The notes under the pieces were generated by a model that was not told the origin of the DNA, did no database searches, and worked only from the letters and a program-made list of their open reading frames with translations. Of a stretch of DNA of 64,000 nt, positions 43,632-52,570 are shown piece after piece (within the stretch, counting starts at the first letter, position 1; every line of letters starts with the position of its first letter). The DNA comes from an uncultured Clostridia bacterium (lineage in GTDB: Bacteria > Bacillota > Clostridia > TANB77 > CAG-508). The translations under genes and the position numbers were made by a program. The DNA is taken from positions 62,001-126,000 of the forward strand of contig CAKOTF010000002.1 of assembly GCA_934120045.1 (NCBI GenBank), given 5' to 3'.

Positions 43632-45437
43632 CTATTCATTAATCTTGTTTTCAATTTCATTTTGAACTCTTTCAATAAATTCATCAATTGTCATTTCTCC
43701 CAAATTAGCTCCATTCTTTCTAGCACGAACAGTTACAATTTGTTTTTCTTGTTCATTTGCTCCTATAACTAACATATATGGAACTTTTTCAAGTTGAGCT
43801 TTTCTGATTTTATATCCAATTTTCTCATTTGAATCATCTAATTCAACTCTTATTCTCTTGGCTTTTAATTTTGCTTTCAATTCTGTACCATAATCAATTT
43901 GATCATCTGTAATTGGTAATATTTTTACTTGTATTGGTGATAACCATAATGGAAATGCACCTTTTGTTTCTTCAATTAAGAATGATATAAATCTATCTGA
44001 AGATCCAAGTATTGCTCTGTGTATTACTACTGGTCTATGTTCTTTATTATCTTCACCAACATATGTTAAATCAAATCTTTCTGGTAATGCAAAATCTAAT
44101 TGACATGTTGGTATTGTAACATCATGGTTTAATGCTGTTTTTATCTGAATATCAATCTTTGGACCATAGAATGCTGCTTCTCCTTCTGCTTCATAGAAAT
44201 CTATATTCATTTCTTTTAATATTGCCCTTAATTGTGATTCTGCTGTTTCCCACATTTCATCATTATCTATATATTTTGCTTTATTATTTTTATCTCTTAA
44301 TGATAATCTGTATTTAAATGAATCTGCTGAAAATCCAAAGTCTTTTTGATATACTTCTTTTATTAATTTTAATACATTTCCTACTTCTTCTTTTATTTGA
44401 TCTGGTCTTACAAATAAGTGTGCATCATTTTGACACATTTGTCTAACTCTTTCAAGTCCACAAACAGCTCCACTGTTTTCATATCTAAAGTCATTAGCTA
44501 ATTCACCTATTTTTATTGGTAAATCTTTGTATGAACGTTGTTTACTCTTATATACTAACATATGATGTGGACAGTTCATTGGTCTTAATACCATTTCTTC
44601 ATTATCTAATTTCATTGCTGGAAACATATCATCTTTATAATGATCCCAATGTCCACTTGTTTTATATAATTGAACATTTGCAAGTGATGGTGTATATACA
44701 TGACTATATCCTAAGTCTATTTCTTTGTCTTGGATATATCTTTCTAATATTCTTCTTATTGTTGCTCCATTTGGCAAATACATTGGAAGTCCTGAACCAA
44801 CTAATTCATGTGTCATAAATAATTCAAGCTCTTTTCCTATTTTTCTATGATCTCTTTGCTTTGCTTCTTCTAATAATCTTAAATGTTCTTCAAGTTGACT
44901 TGCTTTTAAGAATGATACTCCATATATTCTTTGCATTGAGTCATTTTCTTGATTTCCTTTCCAATATGCAGCAGATGTTGTTAATAATTTTATTGCTTTT
45001 ATTTTTCCTGTTCTATTTATATGTGGTCCTGCACATAAATCTATAAATTCCCCTTGTTTAAAGAATGATATTGTTTCACCTTCTGGAAGTTCTTTTATTA
45101 ATTGGACTTTATATGGTTCTTCTTTTTCTTCCATTAATTTGATTGCTTCTTCTCTTGATAATACACTTCTTTCTAATGGTAAATCTTCTTTGACTATTTT
45201 TTTCATTTCTTCTTCTATTTTATCTATATCTTCTTCTGTAAATGGCTTTTCTACTCTAAAATCATAATAAAATCCATTTTCAATTGCTGGTCCTATTCCT
45301 AACTTTGTGTTTGGATATAATCTTTTCACTGCTTGTGCTAATATATGTGATGTTGTATGCCATATTGTCTTTTGTAATTCTTCATTTCCTTCTTCCATAT
45401 CTAAAACTTGTCCATCTTTTTGTATTGTTCTAATCAT
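43632..45437 (-). CDS. thrS: Threonyl-tRNA synthetase without TGS domain
   Basis: 601 residues. The first 25 residues lead directly to the editing domain (HTTSHILAQAVKRLYP, then CAGPHINRTG), so the roughly 60-residue N-terminal TGS domain of standard ThrRS is absent. The class II core has MNCPHHMLVYKSK, RVRQMCQNDAHLFV and RPVVIHRAILGSSDRF, followed by the anticodon-binding domain. It charges tRNA-Thr. A T-box leader upstream controls it by tRNA charging. Confidence 0.95.
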   Translation of the reverse strand: MIRTIQKDGQVLDMEEGNEELQKTIWHTTSHILAQAVKRLYPNTKLGIGPAIENGFYYDFRVEKPFTEEDIDKIEEEMKKIVKEDLPLERSVLSREEAIKLMEEKEEPYKVQLIKELPEGETISFFKQGEFIDLCAGPHINRTGKIKAIKLLTTSAAYWKGNQENDSMQRIYGVSFLKASQLEEHLRLLEEAKQRDHRKIGKELELFMTHELVGSGLPMYLPNGATIRRILERYIQDKEIDLGYSHVYTPSLANVQLYKTSGHWDHYKDDMFPAMKLDNEEMVLRPMNCPHHMLVYKSKQRSYKDLPIKIGELANDFRYENSGAVCGLERVRQMCQNDAHLFVRPDQIKEEVGNVLKLIKEVYQKDFGFSADSFKYRLSLRDKNNKAKYIDNDEMWETAESQLRAILKEMNIDFYEAEGEAAFYGPKIDIQIKTALNHDVTIPTCQLDFALPERFDLTYVGEDNKEHRPVVIHRAILGSSDRFISFLIEETKGAFPLWLSPIQVKILPITDDQIDYGTELKAKLKAKRIRVELDDSNEKIGYKIRKAQLEKVPYMLVIGANEQEKQIVTVRARKNGANLGEMTIDEFIERVQNEIENKINE

Positions 45438-45470
45438 AATTATACCTCCCTATATTTTTGGATTTGCCAC

Positions 45471-45669
45471 AATAAAAAACACTCCTATAGATATTTCTAT
45501 CTATAGGAGTGTTTATATTACACGGTTCCATCCTATTTTTAACTTATTTTCAGATTATAACGTATCTTATTCGTCTAACTTATTCGTTAGAAAGCTAAAG
45601 AGTTAGTTTTTCAAATATGTTTTCCACAATTAGTTCTCAGCCTGTGACTAATTTTCTCTGTTGATAACC
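45471..45669 (-). promoter_or_regulatory. T-box riboswitch of thrS with terminator
   Basis: On the minus strand the distal stem I has AATTAGT pairing with ACTAATT around a GGCTGAGA loop (AGAAC motif), the T-box sequence AGGATGGAACCGTG lies at 45521-45534, and a 15-bp terminator stem follows (45478-45492 with 45499-45513) with a T-run. Binding of uncharged tRNA-Thr should favour the antiterminator. The leader is compact and I could not place the specifier codon surely. Confidence 0.85.
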
Positions 45670-45693
45670 TTTATTTTACTTTTTCTCTTATTC

Positions 45694-46038
45694 TTAAATA
45701 TCACTATTTTTCTTTATTACAACAAATGAGCTAATTCCTACAATTGCTAATGCTACTATTGCAATAATTGTTCCTGTACTATCTTCTATACCTGTATGTG
45801 GTAATGATGTATTTGTTGTCTTTGTAGTCTTTACAGTTGTAGTAGTTGTAGTTGGTATTTCTATTGTAGTCGTTGTAGTTGTTGTTGGTGCTGTAGTAGT
45901 TGTTGTTGTTGTAGTTGGTGTAAGTAAATCTCCTGGTGTTAATTCCTCAAAATCATCATCTGCATATGCTATATTTGATATTGCTAAAGCAATCATTGTA
46001 ATTCCTATAATTAATGCTAATTTAAAAAATCTTTTCAT
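45694..46038 (-). CDS. Small Thr-rich wall-anchored protein with LPHTG sorting signal
   Basis: 114 residues. Signal peptide MKRFFKLALIIGITMIALAI with cleavage near AYA-DD; a mucin-like threonine-rich stretch (about 40-75); sorting signal LPHTG near residue 81, a membrane helix and a KKN tail. After sortase action only about 55 residues remain on the wall, so it is mostly a stalk. The sortase at 32391-33110 is the likely enzyme. It reads into the thrS leader in the same direction. Confidence 0.85.
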   Translation of the reverse strand: MKRFFKLALIIGITMIALAISNIAYADDDFEELTPGDLLTPTTTTTTTTAPTTTTTTTIEIPTTTTTTVKTTKTTNTSLPHTGIEDSTGTIIAIVALAIVGISSFVVIKKNSDI

Positions 46039-46161
46039 ATTATTACCTCTTCTATTTATTATTTAATAACTCAATATTATTTATACCATATTATTATTTT
46101 TTTTGCAATACATTTTTTCAAAAAAAATATTTTTTTACAATTTATTTTGCAATCTATCCAT

Positions 46162-46926
46162 CTATCTACATAATAGTATATTTTGCGCTATTTTTGAAAA
46201 ATTTTTCTCTTCTTTTGTTAAATTTATTTCTATCCTTCCTTTTTTTATATCACTACATAATCCTCTTTCTTTTAAGAGTTTTTTTAAATATATTGAAACT
46301 GTTTTTCCTGTATTTATCAATTCAATCTTATATTTAAATTCGTCTTTTATTAACTGTTCATATATTGGAAAATGTGTACATCCTAAAATAATTTTATCTA
46401 TTCCTTTTTCTTTAAATGGTTGCATATATTCTTTGATTGCTTTTTTTCCTTCTACCCCAGTTGCTCTACCTTCTTCAGCAATTGTAGCAAGCATTGGACA
46501 AGCTTTGCTTATTACTTTAATATCTGGTTCCTTTTCTTTCAACTTATTCTCCCAAGCCCCACTTTTTATTGTTCCTTCTGTTGCTATTACACCTATATTT
46601 TTATACTTATTTTCTTTTATATATTCTACTGTTGGTTCAATAATTCCTATTATTGGTATTTCAAATTTTTGACGTAATATATCTATTGTTTGACTTGTTG
46701 CTGTCCCACAAGCTATTACTATTATTTTTACATCTTTTTTTATTAAATATTTTACATTTTGAATTGCGAATTTTACTATTTCATCCTTACTTTTATCTCC
46801 ATATGGAAAATTTTTGGTATCTCCTAAATATATATAATTTTCATTTGGTAATTCTCTTTGAATTTCCTTTAATACTGTTATTCCTCCAACTCCAGAATCA
46901 AAAATTCCTATCGGTCTATTATCCAT
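46162..46926 (-). CDS. murI: Glutamate racemase
   Basis: 254 residues. Makes D-glutamate for peptidoglycan. IGIFDSGVGGITVL at the N-terminus, the two catalytic cysteines in VIACGTATSQT and ILGCTHFPIYEQ. Complete and of standard length. Confidence 0.95.
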   Translation of the reverse strand: MDNRPIGIFDSGVGGITVLKEIQRELPNENYIYLGDTKNFPYGDKSKDEIVKFAIQNVKYLIKKDVKIIVIACGTATSQTIDILRQKFEIPIIGIIEPTVEYIKENKYKNIGVIATEGTIKSGAWENKLKEKEPDIKVISKACPMLATIAEEGRATGVEGKKAIKEYMQPFKEKGIDKIILGCTHFPIYEQLIKDEFKYKIELINTGKTVSIYLKKLLKERGLCSDIKKGRIEINLTKEEKNFSKIAQNILLCR

Positions 46927-47068
46927 TTTCTATTCCTCTCTAAATATTTATAACTATCCTATTATATAATATATTTATGTTTTTGACTAGTTATTATTAT
47001 CAATTATTTTATTTTTTCATATTATACATTAATAGGCTTCGCCTAAATTTTATTAAAGGAGTTTATTT

Positions 47069-47524
47069 ATGGAAATGGATGAAAGAAAACCTGAACCAAT
47101 ATGTCCTATAGTTGATATTGATGGATTAATTGCAGATGGTAAACAATTTGATTTAGATATTACTTTAGCTAATGATCATAGAGATGTTATTTATGGTATT
47201 GTTAAAGATTGTTTCAAAGAACCAGTAAAAGACGCTGTTGTAAAACTAGTTGAAATAGAATATAAATGTGGAAAAAAAGAACTAAAACCTGTTTCTCACA
47301 CATTTACAGATGAAGACGGTGAATTTGTTTTTGGACCTCTTTGTCCTGGTAAAAAATATGCTGTCCAAATTTGGGCTAATCAAGTAAAACACATAAAAAT
47401 TTGTGCAAAATGCCATCATGAAGGAAATTGTTTAAAAGGTGTTGATTTAGATTGCGATAAAAAAGACTTTCCTCACTGTGATAGATGTTCAAAAGATGAA
47501 TTAGAAATATCTGATTCAGAATAA
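47069..47524 (+). CDS. Carboxypeptidase-regulatory-like domain protein with cysteine-rich tail
   Basis: 151 residues from the ATG seven bases behind AAAGGAG. Residues about 38-110 form a CarbopepD_reg/Cna-B-like beta-sandwich (VIYGIVKDCFKEPVKDAVVK; TFTDEDGEFVFGPLCPGKKY). The tail has a dense cysteine/histidine cluster (CAKCHHEGNC, then DCDKKDFPHCDRC), which could bind metal. No signal peptide. Similar proteins are met in Clostridia but without known role. Single gene with terminator. Confidence 0.7.
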   Translation: MEMDERKPEPICPIVDIDGLIADGKQFDLDITLANDHRDVIYGIVKDCFKEPVKDAVVKLVEIEYKCGKKELKPVSHTFTDEDGEFVFGPLCPGKKYAVQIWANQVKHIKICAKCHHEGNCLKGVDLDCDKKDFPHCDRCSKDELEISDSE

Positions 47525-47559
47525 ACAAGGGGTTACATTTGTAACCTCTTGTTTATTTT
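47523..47559 (+). terminator. Terminator
   Basis: A 14-bp stem (47523-47536 with 47541-47554, one G-U pair), four-base loop and T-rich run. Confidence 0.9.
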
Positions 47560-47639
47560 TATACACTCTGTTCATAATTATTATAACAGATTGATATTTA
47601 TAATTTGTTCTAACATATTTCTGGAAAGGATATATAAAT

Positions 47640-48755
47640 ATGAAAAAGAAAAAGCATTTATTTACAAACATTATATGTTTCTTAATATTATCAATTATTT
47701 TATTAAGTTTAGCATACTATTTATACATTGCATATAGTAATATTGAAATTGACACTGAATATGATGCGTCAAAACTCAATACTTCCACTAATGAGACATC
47801 TTCTACATTTTATACTTCATCAAATATTTCTGATATGTTAGAAAACGTTTCTAATTGTGTTGTTGGTATTTCAAAAATCAAATCACATTCTAATTCAATT
47901 TTTTCTGCAAATACTTTAAGTGACTTAGGAATTGGTAGTGGTATAATTATTTCGAACAATGGTTATATTTTAAGTAATTGTCATGTTACTGGTGAAAAAC
48001 TTAGTACATGCTATATAACATTAGAAAATGGTTATGTTTATGATGCCACTGTTCTGTGGTGTAATTCAGAATTAGATTTATCTATTTCCAAAATTAATGC
48101 TAGTAATTTAAATTATGTAAAATTTGGAGATTCCTCACAAATAAAACCAGGTGAAAATGTTTATGCTATTGGAAATCCTATTGGATATGAATTCAGAAGA
48201 ACTATAACTTATGGAATAATCAGTGCTACAAATAGAACCATAAAAATAGAAGAAAATAATTCAATATCATATATGACAGATTTAATACAAACAGATGCAT
48301 CTATTAACCCTGGAAATAGTGGTGGTCCATTAATTTTATCAAATGGCGAAGTAATTGGAATAAATAGTGTAAAAATTACATCTGCAGAAGGAATTGGTTT
48401 TGCTGTTCCAATTAATGTTGTAAAACCTGTAATTGAAAAATTTATTTCAGACAATACATTTGATGAAGCTTACTTAGGAATTTATGCTTATGATCAAAAT
48501 GTTATTCCATATATTTCATCTGTAAATATTCCAAATGGAATTTATGTTGCACACATTAATGAAGATAGTCCTGCATATTCTAGTGGAATAAAAGTCGGAG
48601 ATATTATTACTTCTGTTGATAATCAAACTTTTAATAGTATGATCGAATTAAGAGAATATATTTTCACAAGAAAACCTGGTGAAAATATTGTTATCAATAT
48701 TAATAGAGGATATATTACTAAATCATTTAACATCATATTATCGTCAAAAAAATAA
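47640..48755 (+). CDS. HtrA/DegP-type membrane-anchored serine protease
   Basis: 371 residues. One N-terminal membrane helix (about 8-31), then a trypsin-like domain with His in ILSNCHVTGEK, Asp in SELDLSISKI and Ser in NPGNSGGPL, and one C-terminal PDZ domain (about 278-365: GIYVAHINEDSPAYSSGIKV). Degrades or refolds misfolded exported proteins. The start is well placed behind GGAAAGGA. Confidence 0.92.
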   Translation: MKKKKHLFTNIICFLILSIILLSLAYYLYIAYSNIEIDTEYDASKLNTSTNETSSTFYTSSNISDMLENVSNCVVGISKIKSHSNSIFSANTLSDLGIGSGIIISNNGYILSNCHVTGEKLSTCYITLENGYVYDATVLWCNSELDLSISKINASNLNYVKFGDSSQIKPGENVYAIGNPIGYEFRRTITYGIISATNRTIKIEENNSISYMTDLIQTDASINPGNSGGPLILSNGEVIGINSVKITSAEGIGFAVPINVVKPVIEKFISDNTFDEAYLGIYAYDQNVIPYISSVNIPNGIYVAHINEDSPAYSSGIKVGDIITSVDNQTFNSMIELREYIFTRKPGENIVININRGYITKSFNIILSSKK

Positions 48756-48775
48756 TCTACAATTTAATTTTTATA

Positions 48776-48863
48776 AAAAAAGCACCACTTCTGTACTGAG
48801 CCCAAATTATTAGACACAAAAGTTTAATAAAGAGGGTTCACTTCATTCATATGGTGCTTTTTT
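48776..48863. terminator. Bidirectional terminator interrupted by an IS relic
   Basis: AAAAAAGCACCA (48776-48787) pairs perfectly with TGGTGCTTTTTT (48852-48863). Without the 54-bp insert and its duplicated TTC the loop would be seven bases, a standard terminator shared by the protease gene and the bile-salt hydrolase gene. Confidence 0.85.
48792..48845. mobile_element. 54-bp IS3-family (IS150-like) internal-deletion relic
   Basis: Left end TGTACTGAGCCC (48792-48803) and right end GGGTTCACTTCA (48834-48845) are imperfect inverted repeats (9 of 12 matching), with the TG...CA ends typical of IS3-family elements. TTC is repeated on both sides (48789-48791 and 48846-48848), fitting the 3-bp target duplication of this family. 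No transposase remains. Confidence 0.75.
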
Positions 48864-48887
48864 CTATTCTAGATTTCTATATTTTTA

Positions 48888-49862
48888 TTAATTCTGCCAA
48901 TTAATCTGTTCACCTTCAATTAATGGATATCTAATAAGACTATCTCCATCTAAATTTTCTTTTTGCATATCAACTGCTGTAATTTGATGATTATCATAAG
49001 TTGTATAATAATATATTCCTTTAGTTGCATTACAACATGATGTATAAATTGTAATTTCATATTTTCCATCATCTAATTGGCAACAACCTCTTTGTTGATC
49101 TACTGAATTAAGTATATGAAAAAATTGACTTACACTCTCATTTTCATCTTCACCAGATACAGAATTCATTTTTACAAATGCCACTCTAACAAATCTTGAT
49201 TGTGATGACAAATCCCCTGGAAGTCCTATTGCTCCCAATCCTCTACTATATTGTTGCAATTCTAGATTTTGTGCAAAAGAATTCTTTGGTGATTTATTAG
49301 ATAAATTCATATAATTATTTAAAGCAAATAATTGCTTATCAAACGGTGGATTATTTGTTAATACTCCTACTGGATTATCATATATTTTGATTCCATCTTT
49401 CATCGCTTCTACTGTTATAGACTCCTCTGAATCTGAAATAATCCAATGTAATTGTGCTAATGGTAATTGATCACTAAATGGAACATTTAGTAAATTAATT
49501 TTTTCAATTAACCTTTTTGCTTCTTTTGTTGTAGCACATTGGCTTAAAATCCATGGAATAAATTCAAATTGTGCAATATTATCTTTTTCTTGTTGTGGTT
49601 CATTATAATGAGCATTACCAACAAAATTTAATCCTGCTATTCCTAATCCTTTTTCATTTATTGCATCATAATATAATGGATAATTATTAGCTACATAAGC
49701 CATTCCTATTATTGCATAATGATTTGTTATTGATTCTTTATTTCTAAAATTAAATTGATAATTTCTTGGTGTTATTGTTACTTCTTCATTATAAGAAAAC
49801 TCATAATCTAATGTTCTCCCAAAATAAAAATCTTTTGTTTTATATGTTGCTGCAGTACACAT
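48888..49862 (-). CDS. Choloylglycine hydrolase (bile-salt hydrolase / penicillin V acylase family)
   Basis: 324 residues. Ntn-hydrolase: after removal of Met the catalytic Cys2 becomes N-terminal; R16, D19, N79, an Asn in VLTNNPPFD (about 175) and an Arg in SQSRFVRVAF (about 228) complete the site. The pattern fits bile-salt hydrolases of gut Firmicutes, which free bile acids from glycine or taurine; penicillin V acylase activity is the alternative. No signal peptide, as usual. Single gene; its terminator is the IS-interrupted hairpin. Confidence 0.9.
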   Translation of the reverse strand: MCTAATYKTKDFYFGRTLDYEFSYNEEVTITPRNYQFNFRNKESITNHYAIIGMAYVANNYPLYYDAINEKGLGIAGLNFVGNAHYNEPQQEKDNIAQFEFIPWILSQCATTKEAKRLIEKINLLNVPFSDQLPLAQLHWIISDSEESITVEAMKDGIKIYDNPVGVLTNNPPFDKQLFALNNYMNLSNKSPKNSFAQNLELQQYSRGLGAIGLPGDLSSQSRFVRVAFVKMNSVSGEDENESVSQFFHILNSVDQQRGCCQLDDGKYEITIYTSCCNATKGIYYYTTYDNHQITAVDMQKENLDGDSLIRYPLIEGEQINWQN

Positions 49863-49993
49863 ATTTTCCTCCTTGTATAATATATTTTTTGGTTAAAGTC
49901 TCTCCCAAAACATTCATATTATTTCTTAATTAAATTTTTTTATTAATTATAACATTCTTTTTGTCTTTGTAAAATAAAATATTGCAAATTTTA

Positions 49994-50048
49994 GTAACAA
50001 AAATAGATCTAATATTGTAATTAACTTACTGGATATTAGGTCTATTTT
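49994..50048 (-). terminator. Terminator
   Basis: A 16-bp stem (50000-50015 with 50033-50048, one G-U pair); minus-strand T-run. Closes the gene ending at 50056. Confidence 0.85.
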
Positions 50049-50055
50049 GCTTTTA

Positions 50056-50727
50056 TTATTTATTAAAATCATCAAACTCTAAATCATCAAATGGAATATT
50101 TTCAATTTCTTCTATTTCATTTCCGTCATTTAAAGTTAATTTAAATACTTCTGGTGAATTTATTCTTTTATCAAATACTACTTTGCCTTTAAAGCTTAAT
50201 TTTAGTTCTCTATTTGGTGTTACTTTTTCTAATTTACACCATTTTAATAAGAAATACATTATTGCATAATCATGTGCAAATATTGCTATTCTTTTTCCTT
50301 TATTTTGACTAACAACTTCTTGGAATGCTTCATTTACTCTTTCTCTTACTTCTGCTTGGCTTTCTCCTCCTTCTGTTTTGAAGTTTTCGTCTTCATATTG
50401 CCTTGTATACCAATCTGGATATTCTTTATCATTTGGCTTTCCTACTCTTTTTTCGTCAAATCTTTCATCTATATTTGCTTTTAAATGTTGTTTTTCTAAT
50501 AGATATTTTGCTGTTTGTAATGTTCTTACACAATTGCTTGTATATACTACATCTATGTTTTGTAGTTCTTCTTCATTGCTTAGTATTTCTGCTCTTTTTT
50601 CTCCTGTTACACTTAATATTATTTTTTCACTTCTTAATACTTTGTCTTGACTTGTTTTCCAACTTTCTATTACATCTTTTGTATTGATTCTTACTGAGTG
50701 TCTTATTAAATATACTGTTGTTTTCAT
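50056..50727 (-). CDS. Histidine phosphatase family protein
   Basis: 223 residues. Phosphoglycerate-mutase-like fold: catalytic His in YLIRHSVR (the usual RHG is RHS), Arg in VYTSNCVRTLQTA, and the second His in IAIFAHDYAIMYF. A C-terminal acidic extension (NEIEEIENIPFDDLEF) is added. Substrate unknown; small phosphorylated metabolites are likely. Confidence 0.8.
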   Translation of the reverse strand: MKTTVYLIRHSVRINTKDVIESWKTSQDKVLRSEKIILSVTGEKRAEILSNEEELQNIDVVYTSNCVRTLQTAKYLLEKQHLKANIDERFDEKRVGKPNDKEYPDWYTRQYEDENFKTEGGESQAEVRERVNEAFQEVVSQNKGKRIAIFAHDYAIMYFLLKWCKLEKVTPNRELKLSFKGKVVFDKRINSPEVFKLTLNDGNEIEEIENIPFDDLEFDDFNK

Positions 50728-50834
50728 GATATCATTGTATGAGATATTTAATACTTAAATACACCATACACTCCTTTCTTTATTTTTTATCTTTTTAATT
50801 ATATCTCAAATATATTATATTTTAAAGCAAAAAT

Positions 50835-52301
50835 TTATTCAATGACTTCATTTAGCAAAACTCGTCCTCTTGAATCAAATTTTACTATCTGACTATTAAT
50901 TGCAATTGTTTGTAATTCTACCATCTTCTGCATCACCATCTCCACACTAATATTAAATGTTTGAGCTATTTTTTCTACTCCTTTTTCTCTGTTATCTATC
51001 AATATATCTGAATATCTTTTTAATACTTCATAAAATTCTCTATGTTGATCTGTTATATCTTCACTACTTAATAATATATCTGTATTACTATTTTCAAATA
51101 CGTCTTGTGGATTATATGTATTATCTTCAATTATATCTAGTAAATCAAAATAACCATCTGTTGTTTGTTGAATAAGACTCATTTCAAATTTATTTTTTGA
51201 CAAATAATTAAACATTGCATATTTTATGCCTTTCATAAGGACATTTATTACTAAATTTTGATCATATGATAAATTAGTTTCAATTTTTCCACCATTCTCT
51301 ATTAATTTTAAGTATACTTCTTGTTTTAAGTCTTCAAAATTGTTTAATCTTCCGTACATTTGAGCTATCACAATAGCCAATTTTTCAATTGTTTTATCTT
51401 TTGTTAAATATATTTTTTCAATTAATTCGTTACTTATTTGCTTTTGTTTTCCTAGATATATTTTTCCATCTGAAATATTAAATACTTTTCGAGTTAATTC
51501 TGGATTTTTCTTGTTTCCAATTATTTCTTTTATAAATGTATTTATTCCAATATTATATTCTTTACAAATATTCCTTATTTCTTCTGTTGAATAATCTCTG
51601 TCTCCGAATTTGCTTAAATTTTCTATATCTATTTTCAATAAATCTGCTTTTACTTTATCTTTTTGTGAAATTTTTTTAAGTTTTATCTCTTTTCCCTTTA
51701 TTATTTCTCTATATTGTTTTTGATTAAGATCTAATGATTCTTTTATTTGATAATCTGTATATCCTTTATCTTCTTTTGCTTTTTTTACTTCTTTAAGAGT
51801 TATAATATTGTCATTTTTTATATCTTTTATTATATCATTTCTTATATTTATTTTATCTTGATAATCAAAAATCTTATTTTTTATTCTTTTTATTTTTCCA
51901 TTCAATATCTTTATATATTTTTCTGCACTTATATCAAGTATTTTCATTAATCTAATATCGTCTGTTATATATTTTCTCATTTCTTTTATGTCTTCTGTAA
52001 TTAAATATTCATTCTTTATATACTGTTTTAATATTTTTCGTTCTTCTGGCTTATATCTAATTCTATTATTATTTATGTTTGTACAAAGTCTACATATAAA
52101 ATAACATTTTTCGCCTTTTCTTAATTTAACATATGTATTTTTTGGAATTCCTAAACATTTTTTTAGTTCTTGTATAGTTATTCTTGTGTTTTCTAGTATT
52201 TGATATATTGTTTCAGATGTTACTTTTTCTTCATCTTTTATCCTATAGTTTTGAATAATGTTTTCTAATACATACGATTTTCCATCCATTTTATTTTCCA
52301 T
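50835..52301 (-). CDS. Divergent sigma-70-like protein with repeated helix-turn-helix-like modules
   Basis: 488 residues, very basic. The N-terminal 280 residues hold at least three similar helical modules: ETIYQILENTRITIQELKKC, TLKEVKKAKEDKGYTDYQIK and EEIRNICKEYNIGINTFIKE. Residues about 310-390 resemble sigma region 2 (IAQMYGRLNNFEDLKQEVYL, then MKGIKYAMFNYL), and the end (VEKIAQTFNISVEMVMQKMV) resembles region 4. It could be an alternative sigma factor with unusual DNA-reading arrays. A terminator-like hairpin lies in its leader. Confidence 0.55.
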   Translation of the reverse strand: MENKMDGKSYVLENIIQNYRIKDEEKVTSETIYQILENTRITIQELKKCLGIPKNTYVKLRKGEKCYFICRLCTNINNNRIRYKPEERKILKQYIKNEYLITEDIKEMRKYITDDIRLMKILDISAEKYIKILNGKIKRIKNKIFDYQDKINIRNDIIKDIKNDNIITLKEVKKAKEDKGYTDYQIKESLDLNQKQYREIIKGKEIKLKKISQKDKVKADLLKIDIENLSKFGDRDYSTEEIRNICKEYNIGINTFIKEIIGNKKNPELTRKVFNISDGKIYLGKQKQISNELIEKIYLTKDKTIEKLAIVIAQMYGRLNNFEDLKQEVYLKLIENGGKIETNLSYDQNLVINVLMKGIKYAMFNYLSKNKFEMSLIQQTTDGYFDLLDIIEDNTYNPQDVFENSNTDILLSSEDITDQHREFYEVLKRYSDILIDNREKGVEKIAQTFNISVEMVMQKMVELQTIAINSQIVKFDSRGRVLLNEVIE

Positions 52302-52368
52302 TCCTTTCTTGCTTATCTAAAAGCCACACATTATAAAGAAAGATTTTATTTCAAACTATTTTTCTCTT

Positions 52369-52421
52369 TAAAAATCAAAAAGATACCTTTAGTTTTGTCT
52401 AAAAGTATCTCTTTTGATTTT
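52369..52421 (-). terminator. Terminator or attenuator before the sigma-like gene
   Basis: AAAATCAAAAAGATACCTTT pairs with the matching arm at 52401-52421; minus-strand T-run. It lies 150 bases after the deformylase gene and 68 before the sigma-like start. A TTGACA hexamer at about 52484-52489 (minus strand) sits between them, so this may be an attenuator. Confidence 0.6.
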
Positions 52422-52570
52422 CTTTTGGAATTTTTTTATTTTAATTTAATTGCATTTTTATCTTATATTATTTATGTATAGTTGTCAATCATTGCTTCGT
52501 TTATTTAATTTTTATGCTTTTTGTGTATGTTTTTTGTATTTATTGTATTGTTGTTAGTCAATTTATTTTT

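Noticed and set aside
46996..47050. Small GGC-TTC-GCC hairpin before 47069 as a terminator
   Set aside because: Stem of only four pairs and no T-run; not supported as terminator.
48792..48845. Active insertion sequence
   Set aside because: At 54 bases it can hold no transposase; only the ends remain.
50056..50727. Glycolytic phosphoglycerate mutase
   Set aside because: RHS instead of RHG and an added acidic tail fit a general histidine phosphatase rather than the glycolytic enzyme.
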